Notes: generated by a model from the sequence alone, not told the origin. Shown: positions 1 through 8,989, counted from the first letter of the stretch. The stretch is 43,588 nucleotides of DNA from a virus (IMGVR_UViG_3300047548_000671:1-43588), one strand, 5' to 3'. Numbers and translations: made by a program.

Positions 1-679
1 TTTCAATCTCAGCTCTTTTTTTAAGAAGCATATTGATTTTAGCTTGATTAGGATTTGGTTTTGAAGCTTGAGGTTTTGGAGCATCTTTTTTAGCTCTCAT
101 TGCCATAAGAATAGGATCATTTATATCTAGCTCTTCTAGTTCACCACTTCCTTTTTCATAGGTATTAGTAAACCAATCATAGCTATCTTCATCATCATCT
201 TGCTCTTCAGGTTCAAATTCAGGAAACATTTCTATTCCTTTTTCTGTCCATGACCAAGCAGGGAATTTAGCTATTACATCACCAATAGTATTTACCTGCA
301 ATTTATTCCATCTGTTACCTAACCCATCAATTACATTTATGGAAAAAGTACCTGTTAAAGGTTCAAAATAAATATTAGAATCAGTTTTTGTATCTGTACC
401 AATATGCACTTTATTCTCTTTAACAAACTTGCTTAGCTCTTCAAATAATTGTTTGTAGATAAAACCGCCTTTTGTTGGACGGTTAGGTATTGATTCAGCG
501 TCTGTCCAATCGCTTGGTATAGCTTTGCTTTCTTTTTTTACTTTCTTACGAACTACTTTTTTTGTAGCCCTAGGCGCAGTTTGTTCACCAGTACCAGGAG
601 TAAAAGTAGCTCCAGTGCCAGTCATAGACATTTCTTGGCGTAGTTTTTGAGTAGCAAATTGATTATTAAAATTAGCCAT
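1..679 (-). CDS. Partial protein of the head module, function unknown (3' end cut by window edge)
   Basis: An open frame runs from an ATG at 679 down to base 1 without a stop, about 226 codons, so the C-terminus lies outside. It starts MANFNNQFATQKLRQEM, followed by a Thr/Gly-rich stretch and a lysine-rich patch (KKVVRKKVKKESK, about residues 44-56). A middle region is predicted to be folded, and an acidic run (EEQDDDEDSYDW) leads to a helical Lys/Ala-rich tail. The start overlaps the stop of the upstream gene by 8 bases, so the two are probably translationally coupled. Its place directly downstream of terminase and portal suggests a head or scaffold component, since T4 has protease, scaffold and capsid genes after gene 20. 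I do not recognise the family. Confidence 0.8.
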   Translation of the reverse strand, partial: MANFNNQFATQKLRQEMSMTGTGATFTPGTGEQTAPRATKKVVRKKVKKESKAIPSDWTDAESIPNRPTKGGFIYKQLFEELSKFVKENKVHIGTDTKTDSNIYFEPLTGTFSINVIDGLGNRWNKLQVNTIGDVIAKFPAWSWTEKGIEMFPEFEPEEQDDDEDSYDWFTNTYEKGSGELEELDINDPILMAMRAKKDAPKPQASKPNPNQAKINMLLKKRAEIE

Positions 680-1526
680 TATCGTTATTTTTTAGCTCAT
701 CAATTAAATCACAATACTGAAGAATACCAGTTATAGTCTCATCTTTGATGGTCTGATTTTCTTTTATTGGATTAATGAATTTAATTACCTCATCTAATTT
801 GATCTTAATAACCTTGTCTTTTGAAGACTCTTTTATGCTAACTAACTCATCTTTAATTGAGGTTAGTTGATCATTCAAATAGTCCTTTAGATTTTTAGTA
901 TCAGACACATTTGTTATATATTCTTTTAATATGTCTTTCTGCCTTTCAGACATATTCTGATACTTGTTATTGAACTTTTCGACCAGTATTTTGTAAGCTA
1001 AAAGTCTAATCTCCTTGTCTTCTTTCATGAACTCTTGAACCAATGACTTAGGTGCAGACGAGTTTAAAGAAGACTGGGTTACATGTTCGAGAAGGTTTAT
1101 CTTATTTAATAAGACTTGTTTAGTATCAATAGTCTTAATATGTTGAGACTCAAATATAGTGTATATAGACGCAAAAGGTTTATAGTTGTCTATTTTGGCC
1201 TTAAAGAAATTATCCAAGTCGTAGCTCTGCTTAATCTCTTTAATCAAGTTGTACTTAGACTTGTTGATCTTTTCTCTATCTAACTTGTTATACTGCTCTA
1301 ATACAGTTGAAATTAATATCTCAGCTTTAGCCTCTGATAATTTAGGACTGGTAGTAATAGCGCTGTATAAGCTATATTCTTTACCTAACTCTGTATTAGT
1401 AAAATACTTTTTCAGTATCTTAACAGCTTTTGAGTCCTGATTATTAATTAAATCAGAGGTAGTTTGCCTTACCAACAGTTCAAATAAAATGCCAGTATTG
1501 CGATATTTAGAATGTTTTATGGCCAT
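672..1526 (-). CDS. Conserved T4-like phage protein next to the portal, function unknown
   Basis: This 284-residue, largely alpha-helical and lysine-rich protein has no visible signal peptide or membrane segment. The N-terminus, KHSKYRNTGILFELLVRQ (residues 4-21), resembles a family I associate with head modules of marine T4-like myophages. That recall is from memory and was not searched. It sits 39 bases downstream of the portal stop and overlaps the next gene by 8 bases, so it belongs to the packaging/head operon. The long leader (1527-1565) carries an ATATTTAT-type motif at 1552-1560. A role in prohead assembly is possible by position only. Confidence 0.85.
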   Translation of the reverse strand: MAIKHSKYRNTGILFELLVRQTTSDLINNQDSKAVKILKKYFTNTELGKEYSLYSAITTSPKLSEAKAEILISTVLEQYNKLDREKINKSKYNLIKEIKQSYDLDNFFKAKIDNYKPFASIYTIFESQHIKTIDTKQVLLNKINLLEHVTQSSLNSSAPKSLVQEFMKEDKEIRLLAYKILVEKFNNKYQNMSERQKDILKEYITNVSDTKNLKDYLNDQLTSIKDELVSIKESSKDKVIKIKLDEVIKFINPIKENQTIKDETITGILQYCDLIDELKNNDNG

Positions 1527-1551
1527 AGTTTTTATGCGGGATTCGCTAGTA

Positions 1552-1560
1552 ATAAATATC
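1552..1560 (-). promoter_or_regulatory. Candidate late promoter motif GATATTTAT
   Basis: The minus-strand sense sequence reads GATATTTATT, starting in the intergenic gap 26 bases before the ATG at 1526. The same motif in the same sense orientation recurs upstream of genes on both strands of the window. The assignment as a promoter is inferred. Confidence 0.45.
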
Positions 1561-1565
1561 TACTT

Positions 1566-3479
1566 TTAATCTAAATCACTTATTATATTGTCTTCACTCA
1601 AAAGATCAGATTGCTCAAACAATTGTACTTTTCTTTGTTGATTTTTACTGAACATTTTGTTAAGAGAGTTTTTATTCTTAAGGTACTCTCCCATAGTGCT
1701 TTCAAGAGCTAGTGGGCTGCCTCCTTTGTAGTTAGGCTTCATACTATTCTCTCCTGCTTCAGCGTCTTTATTGTATGCATCTGAGCCAATAGGATCTCGA
1801 CCAAAAGCAGATCTATCAGTACCTATGTTAGAAGTTACAGACTTAGGTCTACCAGGTTTATTCTCATCATAGCCATAAGGAACGTTTAAGACTGAATCTT
1901 CCTTACCTCCATATAGACTAGCTATCTGATGAGGTGTGCCGTATGCTTGGCCTGATTCTGCAGGATCATTACCTTCTTCGGCTATTTGTTTATACCTAAA
2001 GTCTCTTTTCTTGTCTTCGATAACCATATCTTCAAGCTCTGCATATTGATCTTCAGAGAAGTGGAATATCTTGTCATAGATAAAGTCTCTAGGTAAGAGT
2101 GATCCTTCCATTGCTTGTTTAGCCAAGTCAATCTTCTCTTTGAAGAGTGCAATCCTTTCTTGATCATAAATGATAGATGGATTAGTCAATGAAAGGCTAA
2201 AGTTAGCAGCAGATTCATTGGTATAACCATGAGCATACAAGTGAACTAATGCAATCTTAGTCAACTCACTAATGATAATCCTCTGTAGTCTTTCGATAGT
2301 TCTAGCAAAACGAATATCTTCAGCAGCAAGTGTAGCTTTACCAGTCAGGTCTTTTTCATAGCCCATGAAAGCCTTAGGTATCTTAAGGGCGGCAAACAAC
2401 TTCTCACGGAAGTATGCTACGTCTTCGATACCATTATAATCAAGGCCTTTCGCTGTATCTATTTTAGTAGAAGTATCGTTACCTCTTACAGGTATAAAGA
2501 AGTCCTCAAGTAGATTCTGCTGGTTGTATTTAAGGTTATAGTTACCAGTATTTGGATCGATAAGAGGAGTCTTCTTCATCTTATTGATCATCTTTTGCAT
2601 GTAGTTATCAACCTCTTGTGGAGGAATTGCGCCTACATTTACGTAGAAAATACGTCTTTCTGGAGCTCTTACAATACGATGAATTAACATTGCATCTTCA
2701 ATCAATACATACTGCTTAAACAACTTACGAGCAGGCTCTAAGTAAGATCTACCATAAGGAAGATAGTTAACATCACCAGTCAATCTGAAGTGCGCCATCT
2801 CAAAGTTATCAAACCAGATGCCAGAATCGTTATTCTGTAAAGAGCTATAACCAGTTGATGATGCTAGGGCTGCATTTGGATCATACTTAAACCTAACCTC
2901 TTGTGGGTTTTCAGGGTTATATCCTTCTTGACGAACTATATTGTAGGCCGAGAATGGAATAACATTATAAACACCATAGTTTTCAGCGATCTCTAATTTG
3001 AGGTAGAAGTCGCCGTACTTAGCCATGTTACGAACCCAAGACCAAAGATTAAATTCAATATTAAGTACAGAATAAAATAAGTTATAGAGGAGCTTTTGAA
3101 TGTTTTCGTCAGAAGACCTAATTTGTAATACTTCACCTTGTTCATTTTTAAGTGTACACTCATCTGCTACAATATCCAATGCTGAACAACAAATAGCATC
3201 GGTATCCATAGCATCGTAGTCTGCATATATTTGAACCCTTGCTGATTGATAGTTCTGTGCTAAGTTAAGGTTTACACCATATGCTGTTGAGGTAGTATAT
3301 ACCTTATTGAACCTATCAATAAGAGAGTTCGTTTGAATTACACCAGACCTTTGAATAGTGTCTGGATCCATTACTTTAAGCATGTCTCCACCTTCATTAC
3401 GAATGATGACGTCAGTAGAAAACAAACGTCTTAAAGTAGAGAATAGATTATTTTGTCTTTGTGGTTGCTGTTCTGCCAT
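1566..3479 (-). CDS. gp20: Portal protein, T4 gp20-like
   Basis: At 637 residues this is somewhat longer than T4 gp20 (about 520). The portal is the dodecameric ring at the capsid vertex through which terminase pumps DNA and to which the neck attaches. The sequence shows the portal core pattern: an Asp/Ala-rich segment (YADYDAMDTDAICCSALDI, about residues 86-104), a WSWVRNMAKYGDFYLKLEI stretch (about 145-163), and a C-terminal helical part with FREKLFAALKIPKAFMGYE (about 362-380). After about residue 540 the tail is Gly/Asn/Asp-rich and looks disordered, which accounts for the extra length. It starts 9 bases after the terminase stop. The terminase-portal order is as expected, although T4 has the sheath and tube genes between them. 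Confidence 0.93.
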   Translation of the reverse strand: MAEQQPQRQNNLFSTLRRLFSTDVIIRNEGGDMLKVMDPDTIQRSGVIQTNSLIDRFNKVYTTSTAYGVNLNLAQNYQSARVQIYADYDAMDTDAICCSALDIVADECTLKNEQGEVLQIRSSDENIQKLLYNLFYSVLNIEFNLWSWVRNMAKYGDFYLKLEIAENYGVYNVIPFSAYNIVRQEGYNPENPQEVRFKYDPNAALASSTGYSSLQNNDSGIWFDNFEMAHFRLTGDVNYLPYGRSYLEPARKLFKQYVLIEDAMLIHRIVRAPERRIFYVNVGAIPPQEVDNYMQKMINKMKKTPLIDPNTGNYNLKYNQQNLLEDFFIPVRGNDTSTKIDTAKGLDYNGIEDVAYFREKLFAALKIPKAFMGYEKDLTGKATLAAEDIRFARTIERLQRIIISELTKIALVHLYAHGYTNESAANFSLSLTNPSIIYDQERIALFKEKIDLAKQAMEGSLLPRDFIYDKIFHFSEDQYAELEDMVIEDKKRDFRYKQIAEEGNDPAESGQAYGTPHQIASLYGGKEDSVLNVPYGYDENKPGRPKSVTSNIGTDRSAFGRDPIGSDAYNKDAEAGENSMKPNYKGGSPLALESTMGEYLKNKNSLNKMFSKNQQRKVQLFEQSDLLSEDNIISDLD

Positions 3480-3488
3480 ATTATATAA

Positions 3489-5084
3489 TTATAAAAGCCA
3501 AGTTAAATTTTGTGTTTCATCACCCATTGGGGTAGTAACATTCATAGCCCAAGGATTTTGATTGTAGTGAGTATTCGCATTATATGAAATACTCGTATCC
3601 TGTGTTTTAGTGAAACTGTTTAATGCTGCATAAGTCAAATTCTCTGCGGTCTTTCTGTATCTAAGACTAGTTTCTCTTAAGTACATTCCGATAGCAAATG
3701 CCATAACTAGATCGTCATTGTAACTCTGCATTGCTTGAGCTTTACCATTCTTCCAGATAAATACTCTAAGCTCTTCTAACAGTCTTATTGACCTTATAGT
3801 AACAACCTTGTTCTCAACAAAGTCTCTCATCTTCTCTATAACCAAAGGCCTAGTCTTTTCTGTTGTACTAAATCCTGGAACTAAACCATCAGGTTTATTA
3901 TAACTATCTATATATTTTGAAAACTCAGTGTTTTGACTATGTTTATAACTATAGTGCACATTATTATAGCCTCTTTCTAATACTGTTTGAATTACGTCCC
4001 AACCTATATTAGCGTTCTCAATCACGACTAAAGCATTATTATATTCTGCTGCAGTACTAAGGATAATATTAGCATAGTCTCTAGTATCAACTTGAGATTT
4101 ATATTCTGCCACTTGGGTTAATGTTTCTATGTCTATAACATGGAAGCCAGAATAGTCATTACCATCACCACGCGCTACGTCAGCTATTAAGGCATAATAT
4201 TTTTGTGGATCCGTATATTCCCATATCCACAATGCCTTATCTAAACCACGCCTTTCTATTGGCTCTGAGATCATATTCTCTTCATACCAAGTAAGTATAT
4301 CTGGTTCGATAACAGTATTACCTGAGGTGGCAAAGTCACAATCACACTCTTGAGCGGCATTTCTTTTACCTAGTACTTTGTCTTGATCATCTCTCCAGTC
4401 TTGATTACGTTCAGGATGAACTGTCCAAGGAAGTGATATCGGTAAGAACTTGTTCTTTTGTTCTTGAGCAGAAGTATAAGTTTTGTGAAACCAGTTACCC
4501 ACACCATTAGGAGTAGACAAGGCTATACAACCACCACCTGTTGCCAATGTTTGTTGGGCGGCTGTAAAGATAGTCTCAATATTATCAATGAACGCAGCCT
4601 CATCTATAACTAGTAGAGATACAGCTTCAGAACGACCAGCATCACCAGCGGCTGATACCGCTTTTACTTGTGAACCATTAGTAAGTCTTAGACTTAACCT
4701 GTTGTCTTCTGATGCAGGTATTTTTAACCATGTAGGTAAGTTCTGGTAAGCAAACCTTACTTTAGTTACCATGTTCTTGGCAGTATCTTGCTTAGTTGCA
4801 ATAACAAGAACGTTCTTGTCTTTGTTAAACAGCATCAACCATAATGAGTATGCAGATACTAATGTAGAGATACCTAACTGCCTTGACTTATTTATGATTG
4901 AGTAGTCATTCTTTTGGAATAGTCTTAAAACCTTTTCTTGGAATGGATAGAGATCAAATAACTGTCTACCTCTCTGAGGATGCTGGATCATGTAATACTT
5001 CTTCATAAAGTACACAGGATCTGTTGCGCATTTTATAAACTCCTCTCTTATCCTCTCTTTTATATTTACTTGAGCTTCTGGCAT
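3489..5084 (-). CDS. terL: Terminase large subunit (ATPase-nuclease DNA packaging motor)
   Basis: This 531-residue protein is a T4 gp17-type packaging motor that translocates DNA into the prohead and cuts concatemers. The ATPase domain shows an adenine-binding-type Q segment (YPFQEKVL, 46-53), Walker A variant SRQLGIST (67-74), Walker B plus catalytic Glu LLVIDEAAF (157-165) and coupling motif STPNG (190-194). The RNase H-fold nuclease domain shows its acidic residues in ADVARGDGNDYSGF (301-314), VVIENANIG (353-361, Glu356) and YNDDLVMA (455-462). All catalytic positions are intact. The ATG overlaps the upstream stop codon by one base (TAATG), which suggests translational coupling. No small terminase subunit is obvious nearby. 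Confidence 0.97.
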   Translation of the reverse strand: MPEAQVNIKERIREEFIKCATDPVYFMKKYYMIQHPQRGRQLFDLYPFQEKVLRLFQKNDYSIINKSRQLGISTLVSAYSLWLMLFNKDKNVLVIATKQDTAKNMVTKVRFAYQNLPTWLKIPASEDNRLSLRLTNGSQVKAVSAAGDAGRSEAVSLLVIDEAAFIDNIETIFTAAQQTLATGGGCIALSTPNGVGNWFHKTYTSAQEQKNKFLPISLPWTVHPERNQDWRDDQDKVLGKRNAAQECDCDFATSGNTVIEPDILTWYEENMISEPIERRGLDKALWIWEYTDPQKYYALIADVARGDGNDYSGFHVIDIETLTQVAEYKSQVDTRDYANIILSTAAEYNNALVVIENANIGWDVIQTVLERGYNNVHYSYKHSQNTEFSKYIDSYNKPDGLVPGFSTTEKTRPLVIEKMRDFVENKVVTIRSIRLLEELRVFIWKNGKAQAMQSYNDDLVMAFAIGMYLRETSLRYRKTAENLTYAALNSFTKTQDTSISYNANTHYNQNPWAMNVTTPMGDETQNLTWLL

Positions 5085-5776
5085 TATTTATTTGTTATTA
5101 CGAATCCTACTGCAGCTGCTCCTACAAGAATGTTTGTTATCTTACTAAACTTTAGCTTCTTGTTATACTTTTTAATGTCGGCCTTCAACAACTCTAACTG
5201 CTTCTCATAATTAATCTGCTGTTCTAACCTTAGACTATCCATATTCTTGTAGTTGAACTCTTTCATCCTCAAAGAAGATATAACGTCTTCTCTATTCTTT
5301 AGAAACTGTTCTAGATTATTGATAGTACTATCTTGAGCTTTAACTATGGCTTTATTAATATCAGCCTCTTCTAAATCTATAATGATTGATCTTGCTACTT
5401 GTACAGGAATAAAAATAGTATCTTGTAATGCAGGAACATACTCTCTTGAGTATCTGTCGATAAAGAAGCTATCAACTTGCTGAGGAGTATATACAATACC
5501 TGTTTTGGCCTTTTTCAGTTGATCTTTCAGGTCTGTAATTCTATACTTAAGGTTTTCATTCACAGAAAACAAAGAGTCTTTTTCGTACTCTAGATAGCTT
5601 ATAAATGTTTCTAGACTATCATTCTTATAACTTAGTATACTAATCTGAATATTAAGAGAATCGATCTTGCCTTGATAAGGTTTTAGATCTACAGGTTCTT
5701 CTTTTGGTAGAATATACTTCCAAAAAATGAATGCCAATAAAACTATAACAACTAGAGTAGTAACAAATTTGTTCAT
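5084..5776 (-). CDS. Membrane-anchored coiled-coil protein (possible inner-membrane spanin-like)
   Basis: This 230-residue protein has an N-terminal transmembrane segment (about residues 5-23, FVTTLVVIVLLAFIFWKYIL) followed by a long heptad-rich coiled coil. The coil includes a recurrent S-L-x-x-x-I pattern and ends in a short hydrophobic stretch (TNILVGAAAVGFVIT, about 214-228). An N-terminal anchor with a periplasmic coiled coil is the architecture of i-spanins (Rz), which fuse inner and outer membranes at lysis. No outer-membrane lipoprotein partner was seen beside it. An alternative is a membrane scaffold for assembly. The stop overlaps the terminase ATG. Confidence 0.75.
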   Translation of the reverse strand: MNKFVTTLVVIVLLAFIFWKYILPKEEPVDLKPYQGKIDSLNIQISILSYKNDSLETFISYLEYEKDSLFSVNENLKYRITDLKDQLKKAKTGIVYTPQQVDSFFIDRYSREYVPALQDTIFIPVQVARSIIIDLEEADINKAIVKAQDSTINNLEQFLKNREDVISSLRMKEFNYKNMDSLRLEQQINYEKQLELLKADIKKYNKKLKFSKITNILVGAAAVGFVITNK

Positions 5777-5788
5777 TATTATTTACTT

Positions 5789-5796
5789 ATAAATAT
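5789..5796 (-). promoter_or_regulatory. Candidate late promoter motif ATATTTAT
   Basis: The sense strand reads AATATTTATAAG, starting 12 bases before the ATG at 5776 and abutting the stop of the upstream gene. It is one of the recurring sense-oriented ATATTTAT motifs. Confidence 0.45.
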
Positions 5797-6045
5797 TTAA
5801 GCATCTAATAAATCATCTTTTGAACTTACCCTTCTAAAAGGTCTAGTCAATTCTAACCACTTGTCGTAGTTATATTTTACTCCGTAAATGTAATATTCGT
5901 CTGATTTACCATGCTCTTTAGAATAGAATATGGCAGGTCCTGTTACAGAATGAGGTTTAACTACACTTTCTTCATTCTCAAATACATGAAGAACTGTTCC
6001 GTCAACAGTTGTAATAGTTCTAAAAGTATTGTTTTTATTTGCCAT
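5797..6045 (-). CDS. Small phage protein with GPAI/YYIYG repeat-like core, unknown
   Basis: This is an 82-residue soluble protein. The central part reads SVTGPAIFY then DEYYIYGVKYNYDKWLEL. It resembles the short beta repeats of many phage hypothetical proteins, where a 'dGPA' turn is followed by a Tyr/Trp-rich 'yyvnGk' strand (related in style to MORN-like repeats). I know no enzymatic function for such proteins. It is preceded by a 53-base AT-rich gap without a clear hairpin. Confidence 0.75.
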   Translation of the reverse strand: MANKNNTFRTITTVDGTVLHVFENEESVVKPHSVTGPAIFYSKEHGKSDEYYIYGVKYNYDKWLELTRPFRRVSSKDDLLDA

Positions 6046-6098
6046 AAACTTAATTTCTATACAATATACAAAAAATAAATGAAATAAAAAAATTTATT

Positions 6099-7697
6099 TT
6101 AGAATAAATTAATCTTTATAACTGGCTTGTCTATACCACCAGTTGCATTTCTTATATTAACATCAGCTCTTTTTAGTCCTAGTTCTGAATCCTCTAGTGG
6201 TATTCTAATAGTAGCTATTTTTGTAGACTTGCTTGGGTACTTAACGAATATACCACTAGGAGTGCCTAATAGTTTATTTGTCTTTGCTGCTGAATTTATA
6301 TTAATGATTTTAATATCACCACCTGGTATTTCACGTATATAATAGTAGCCGTAATCTATAGCTGAGCCTAATAGTTTTTTTACTAAATCTATATCACCAT
6401 TAGTTTGAACAAAATCAGTATCAGACCCTTTTTGATTGATATAGTTATTTAATCCTGCAACTATCTTTTTAGGATCTACACCTAACACTTCTAATATCCT
6501 TTTAACATCTTCATTTGAGTCAAATGATTCTTTATCAAATACGATCTTAGTCTTATCTTTATTGTATATGATTCCAGGTATTATTCCACCATTGTATATT
6601 CCAGAACCAGATACATTCTTTATTGATAAGTAGTACGGCTTATTTCCGTAGTTGATTATAATGTCAGATATCTTTTCGCCTCTATTTTTAGGACCGTTGA
6701 AGTTTAAAGGCCTTTTTGTATCCGTTTCTCCAGCCGCTACTATATCCTCTGCTGATAATTGAGATGCGTCTATTCCTAATTCCTCAATTATTTTTGCTAC
6801 CATAGGGTCTTGTATATCTTCATTTTCTAGACCAGCTACAGCTTTAATTCTACCAACTAAATCTTTTTCAAACTTGCTACCTAGATTAGCGCTTGCTCCA
6901 CCACTTAAAATAAGAGATGCTTCTCCTTCTGGTGTATCAAATACAAACATGCTGAATTTGCTGCTATCATTAGGTCCAGACTTTGGTCCATATACCTTTA
7001 GCTTTTTTGGCTTTAGTACCTTATCAATAATAGTTTTAAACTCATCTGCACTCATCTTTTCTTTATTGGCTATCCTATTAGGATTAGACTGAGGTTCAAA
7101 TTTCTTAGGGTACTTCTTTATGATAGCATTTACAGCATATCTATTTGCAGCAGTTTTAGATGCTTCATGTATAGAGATAATACCCTCTAATACTTTAGAC
7201 TCAGTCAACTGCTCACCACCTTCTTCTGCTTCAGGTGCTGATGTTTCTGCTGGTGGAGTTGGTCCTGCTTCTTCATCAGGTCCTTCTTGGTCTCTAGTAC
7301 CTTGTTCAGCTCCATCAGGTCCTTTAGTCTTTAAAGGACTACCAAACCTTAGGAGTCTTGATATAGCAATCATGCACCTTTCTTTCTCACCGATAGTCAT
7401 TAGATAGTATTTCTTGCCTTGTACAGTTGCTTCATAAGCTTTGCCCATGAACTGCAAGAAGAATATCTGACCATTATGTAAGAGGATTTTAAATGTAGTT
7501 GGTTTTGGAGCAACTACAAATATGCCTGTTATGTATTCTTTGAATGATGGAGTCATTAAGTATTCAAGAGTTGTATTAAGTCCTGCATACTTCTTTAATA
7601 TAAACTCCATAGGATCTTCCTCAAAGGTAGACTGATCTACTGGAGATAGTTCTTGTAATAAGATTGACTTTAATATATCTTGATTTGACACCGGCAT
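6099..7697 (-). CDS. Large unknown protein with candidate PD-(D/E)XK nuclease domain
   Basis: This 532-residue protein has three visible parts. An N-terminal domain (1-120) opens with a hydrophobic-acidic helix (ILKSILLQELSP). A Pro/Glu/Gly-rich acidic linker spans about 122-165. A C-terminal region (about 180-532) follows. Within the last part, GSKFEKDL (Glu277), SDIIINYG (Asp345) and YYLSIKN (Lys360) are spaced like the E...D...(x)xK active site of PD-(D/E)XK nucleases, with Ser in place of the usual Glu. That would make it a metal-dependent DNA endonuclease, but it is inferred from a pattern only. The linker end carries LTESKVLEGIISIHEASK, which looks like prohead-protease-type sites. It starts 8 bases after the stop of the gene before. 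Confidence 0.85.
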   Translation of the reverse strand: MPVSNQDILKSILLQELSPVDQSTFEEDPMEFILKKYAGLNTTLEYLMTPSFKEYITGIFVVAPKPTTFKILLHNGQIFFLQFMGKAYEATVQGKKYYLMTIGEKERCMIAISRLLRFGSPLKTKGPDGAEQGTRDQEGPDEEAGPTPPAETSAPEAEEGGEQLTESKVLEGIISIHEASKTAANRYAVNAIIKKYPKKFEPQSNPNRIANKEKMSADEFKTIIDKVLKPKKLKVYGPKSGPNDSSKFSMFVFDTPEGEASLILSGGASANLGSKFEKDLVGRIKAVAGLENEDIQDPMVAKIIEELGIDASQLSAEDIVAAGETDTKRPLNFNGPKNRGEKISDIIINYGNKPYYLSIKNVSGSGIYNGGIIPGIIYNKDKTKIVFDKESFDSNEDVKRILEVLGVDPKKIVAGLNNYINQKGSDTDFVQTNGDIDLVKKLLGSAIDYGYYYIREIPGGDIKIININSAAKTNKLLGTPSGIFVKYPSKSTKIATIRIPLEDSELGLKRADVNIRNATGGIDKPVIKINLF

Positions 7698-7705
7698 TTA
7701 TTATT

Positions 7706-8428
7706 TTACTTTTTAGTCTTGAGAAGATCTTCCATCATAGATTGGAGAGTCATATCATCTACTGGCTCTTCTTCATTACCTACAGGAAGTTCATCCATAC
7801 TATGTTCATCGTTATGATATTCATGGTAGTTCTTTGAAGCCTGATTGATGTAGTTCTCTGCATTAGTAATATGATCTTGAATCCAAGCCGGGATATCTTT
7901 CTCATCTTGGCCTAACATATTCATCAATTGACTTGCTGAACTTACAATAGACTTAAGGCTATTATGTGCCATTGATACTTCATGGTCTTGACTTTCAAAT
8001 ATGTCAGGGAATTCACCTGACATATCATACTTACATTTAGCATATCCAGCTTTATATCCTTGATCGTAAGCCGATTTTAGATCTGGTCTTATTTGATCTG
8101 AGTTCATATCTGCTTCTGTTTTCATCACAGGAACTTGACCTTCTTCTGATGCCATTTTATAGTAGCGATCAAACATATCGTAGTCTTTTTCATCCCATTC
8201 TCTTTCTGGTTTTTTAGACAGATAGAAATCAGGACCCATTATTTGAGCCATGATTTTGTGTTTTGGAGTATCACCCTCTTTAATGTCTTTCTTTTTACGA
8301 AGCGCTGCAAAGTCTGCACCAGTAATTTTACCTTTAGGTTTAGCTATGTCAAGTTTCTTTTGTCCGCCTTTAAGCTCTTCGTCTATTTCTTTCATTAAAA
8401 GAGCTTTGTAGAATGAGATACTATTCAT
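7706..8428 (-). CDS. Conserved T4-like phage protein with C-terminal helical 'WIQDHITNAENYI' domain
   Basis: I place the start at the ATG at 8428, 1 base after the upstream stop. An upstream GTG in frame would overlap the neighbour by 65 bases. The 240-residue product begins MNSISFYKALLMKEIDEELK, an amphipathic helix rich in Leu and Glu. A charged middle follows, then a Gly-Tyr-Ala turn (YDQGYKAGYAKC). The C-terminal helical domain contains LMNMLGQDEKDIPAWIQDHI (about 170-190) and then AENYINQASKNYHEYH. The last domain recurs, in my recollection, in several small proteins of marine T4-like phages. Its function is unknown. A possible IFE|S processing site separates the middle from the helical domain. 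Confidence 0.85.
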   Translation of the reverse strand: MNSISFYKALLMKEIDEELKGGQKKLDIAKPKGKITGADFAALRKKKDIKEGDTPKHKIMAQIMGPDFYLSKKPEREWDEKDYDMFDRYYKMASEEGQVPVMKTEADMNSDQIRPDLKSAYDQGYKAGYAKCKYDMSGEFPDIFESQDHEVSMAHNSLKSIVSSASQLMNMLGQDEKDIPAWIQDHITNAENYINQASKNYHEYHNDEHSMDELPVGNEEEPVDDMTLQSMMEDLLKTKK

Positions 8429-8429
8429 C

Positions 8430-8717
8430 TTATTTTTTCTTTTTAGATTTGCTTGCTTTTTTCCATAGACTCTTGTCAGCTTTTCTTGCTCCACCTTTGC
8501 CTGTTACAAATGAGTTTACTCTGCCCATTGCCCATTGGTGTTGACCAACTCCAGGACGGTGTCCTGTTTTCCAAGCCGCCAAACCTTTAGCATAGACGCT
8601 TTTAAGTATAGTTTTAGATATACCAGTAGATTTGGCTTTGTTTGCCAATGCCTTTTCTACTTCAGCATCGTACTCAAGAATAAGTATCTGCCTTAATATA
8701 TTTAATTTATTTATCAT
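8430..8717 (-). CDS. Small basic phage/virus protein ('GHRPGVGQHQWAMGRVNSF' family), unknown
   Basis: This is a 95-residue, strongly basic protein. The N-terminus (MINKLNILRQILILE) is an amphipathic tag-like helix. The core reads SGISKTILKSVYAKGLAAW and then TGHRPGVGQHQWAMGRVNSF, ending in a Lys/Ser tail. I recognise the core as a conserved domain of unknown function that appears as a small module in phages and some large eukaryotic viruses. I am not certain of its Pfam number. It overlaps the upstream gene by 4 bases (ATGA-type junction) in the run of small genes. Confidence 0.85.
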   Translation of the reverse strand: MINKLNILRQILILEYDAEVEKALANKAKSTGISKTILKSVYAKGLAAWKTGHRPGVGQHQWAMGRVNSFVTGKGGARKADKSLWKKASKSKKKK

Positions 8718-8989
8718 TTCTTTTTCTTTTTATCTAGTTTCTTTTTAACTATCTCTCTAGTCCTGTCCATTTTCCTTGCGTAAGCAGGATCATCTTTACG
8801 ATTAAAATTAGCTTGTTGGTTTAATGAGCCAGTTATTTTGCTCATATTACTGTTTCTGGTCCTTATTAACCAATTAGCTAACTTCTCTGCTGACAATTCT
8901 TTGAATTTTCCTTTTGCATCTGGTGCATTAGAATGATGAAACTTAAGTCTCTTTTCAACTAGCTGTTGTAATAGTTCTTGTAGTTTCAT
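8714..8989 (-). CDS. Small basic phage protein ('FHHSNAPDAKGKF...ANWLIRTRN' family), unknown
   Basis: This is a 91-residue basic protein. It has an N-terminal helix (MKLQELLQQLVEKR), then FHHSNAPDAKGKFKELSAEK, LANWLIRTRNSN, a SLNQQANFNRKDDPAYA segment and a lysine-rich end. The core is a widespread small domain of unknown function that I recall from phages and giant viruses. It may bind nucleic acid, judged from charge only. One base of its ATG is shared with the upstream stop at 8989, and it overlaps the downstream gene by 4 bases. Confidence 0.85.
   Translation of the reverse strand: MKLQELLQQLVEKRLKFHHSNAPDAKGKFKELSAEKLANWLIRTRNSNMSKITGSLNQQANFNRKDDPAYARKMDRTREIVKKKLDKKKKK

Noticed and set aside
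6046-6098. AT-only inverted repeat AAATAAA/TTTATTT with T-runs as a terminator
   Set aside because: The stem contains no G-C pairs and such repeats are common by chance in AT-rich DNA.
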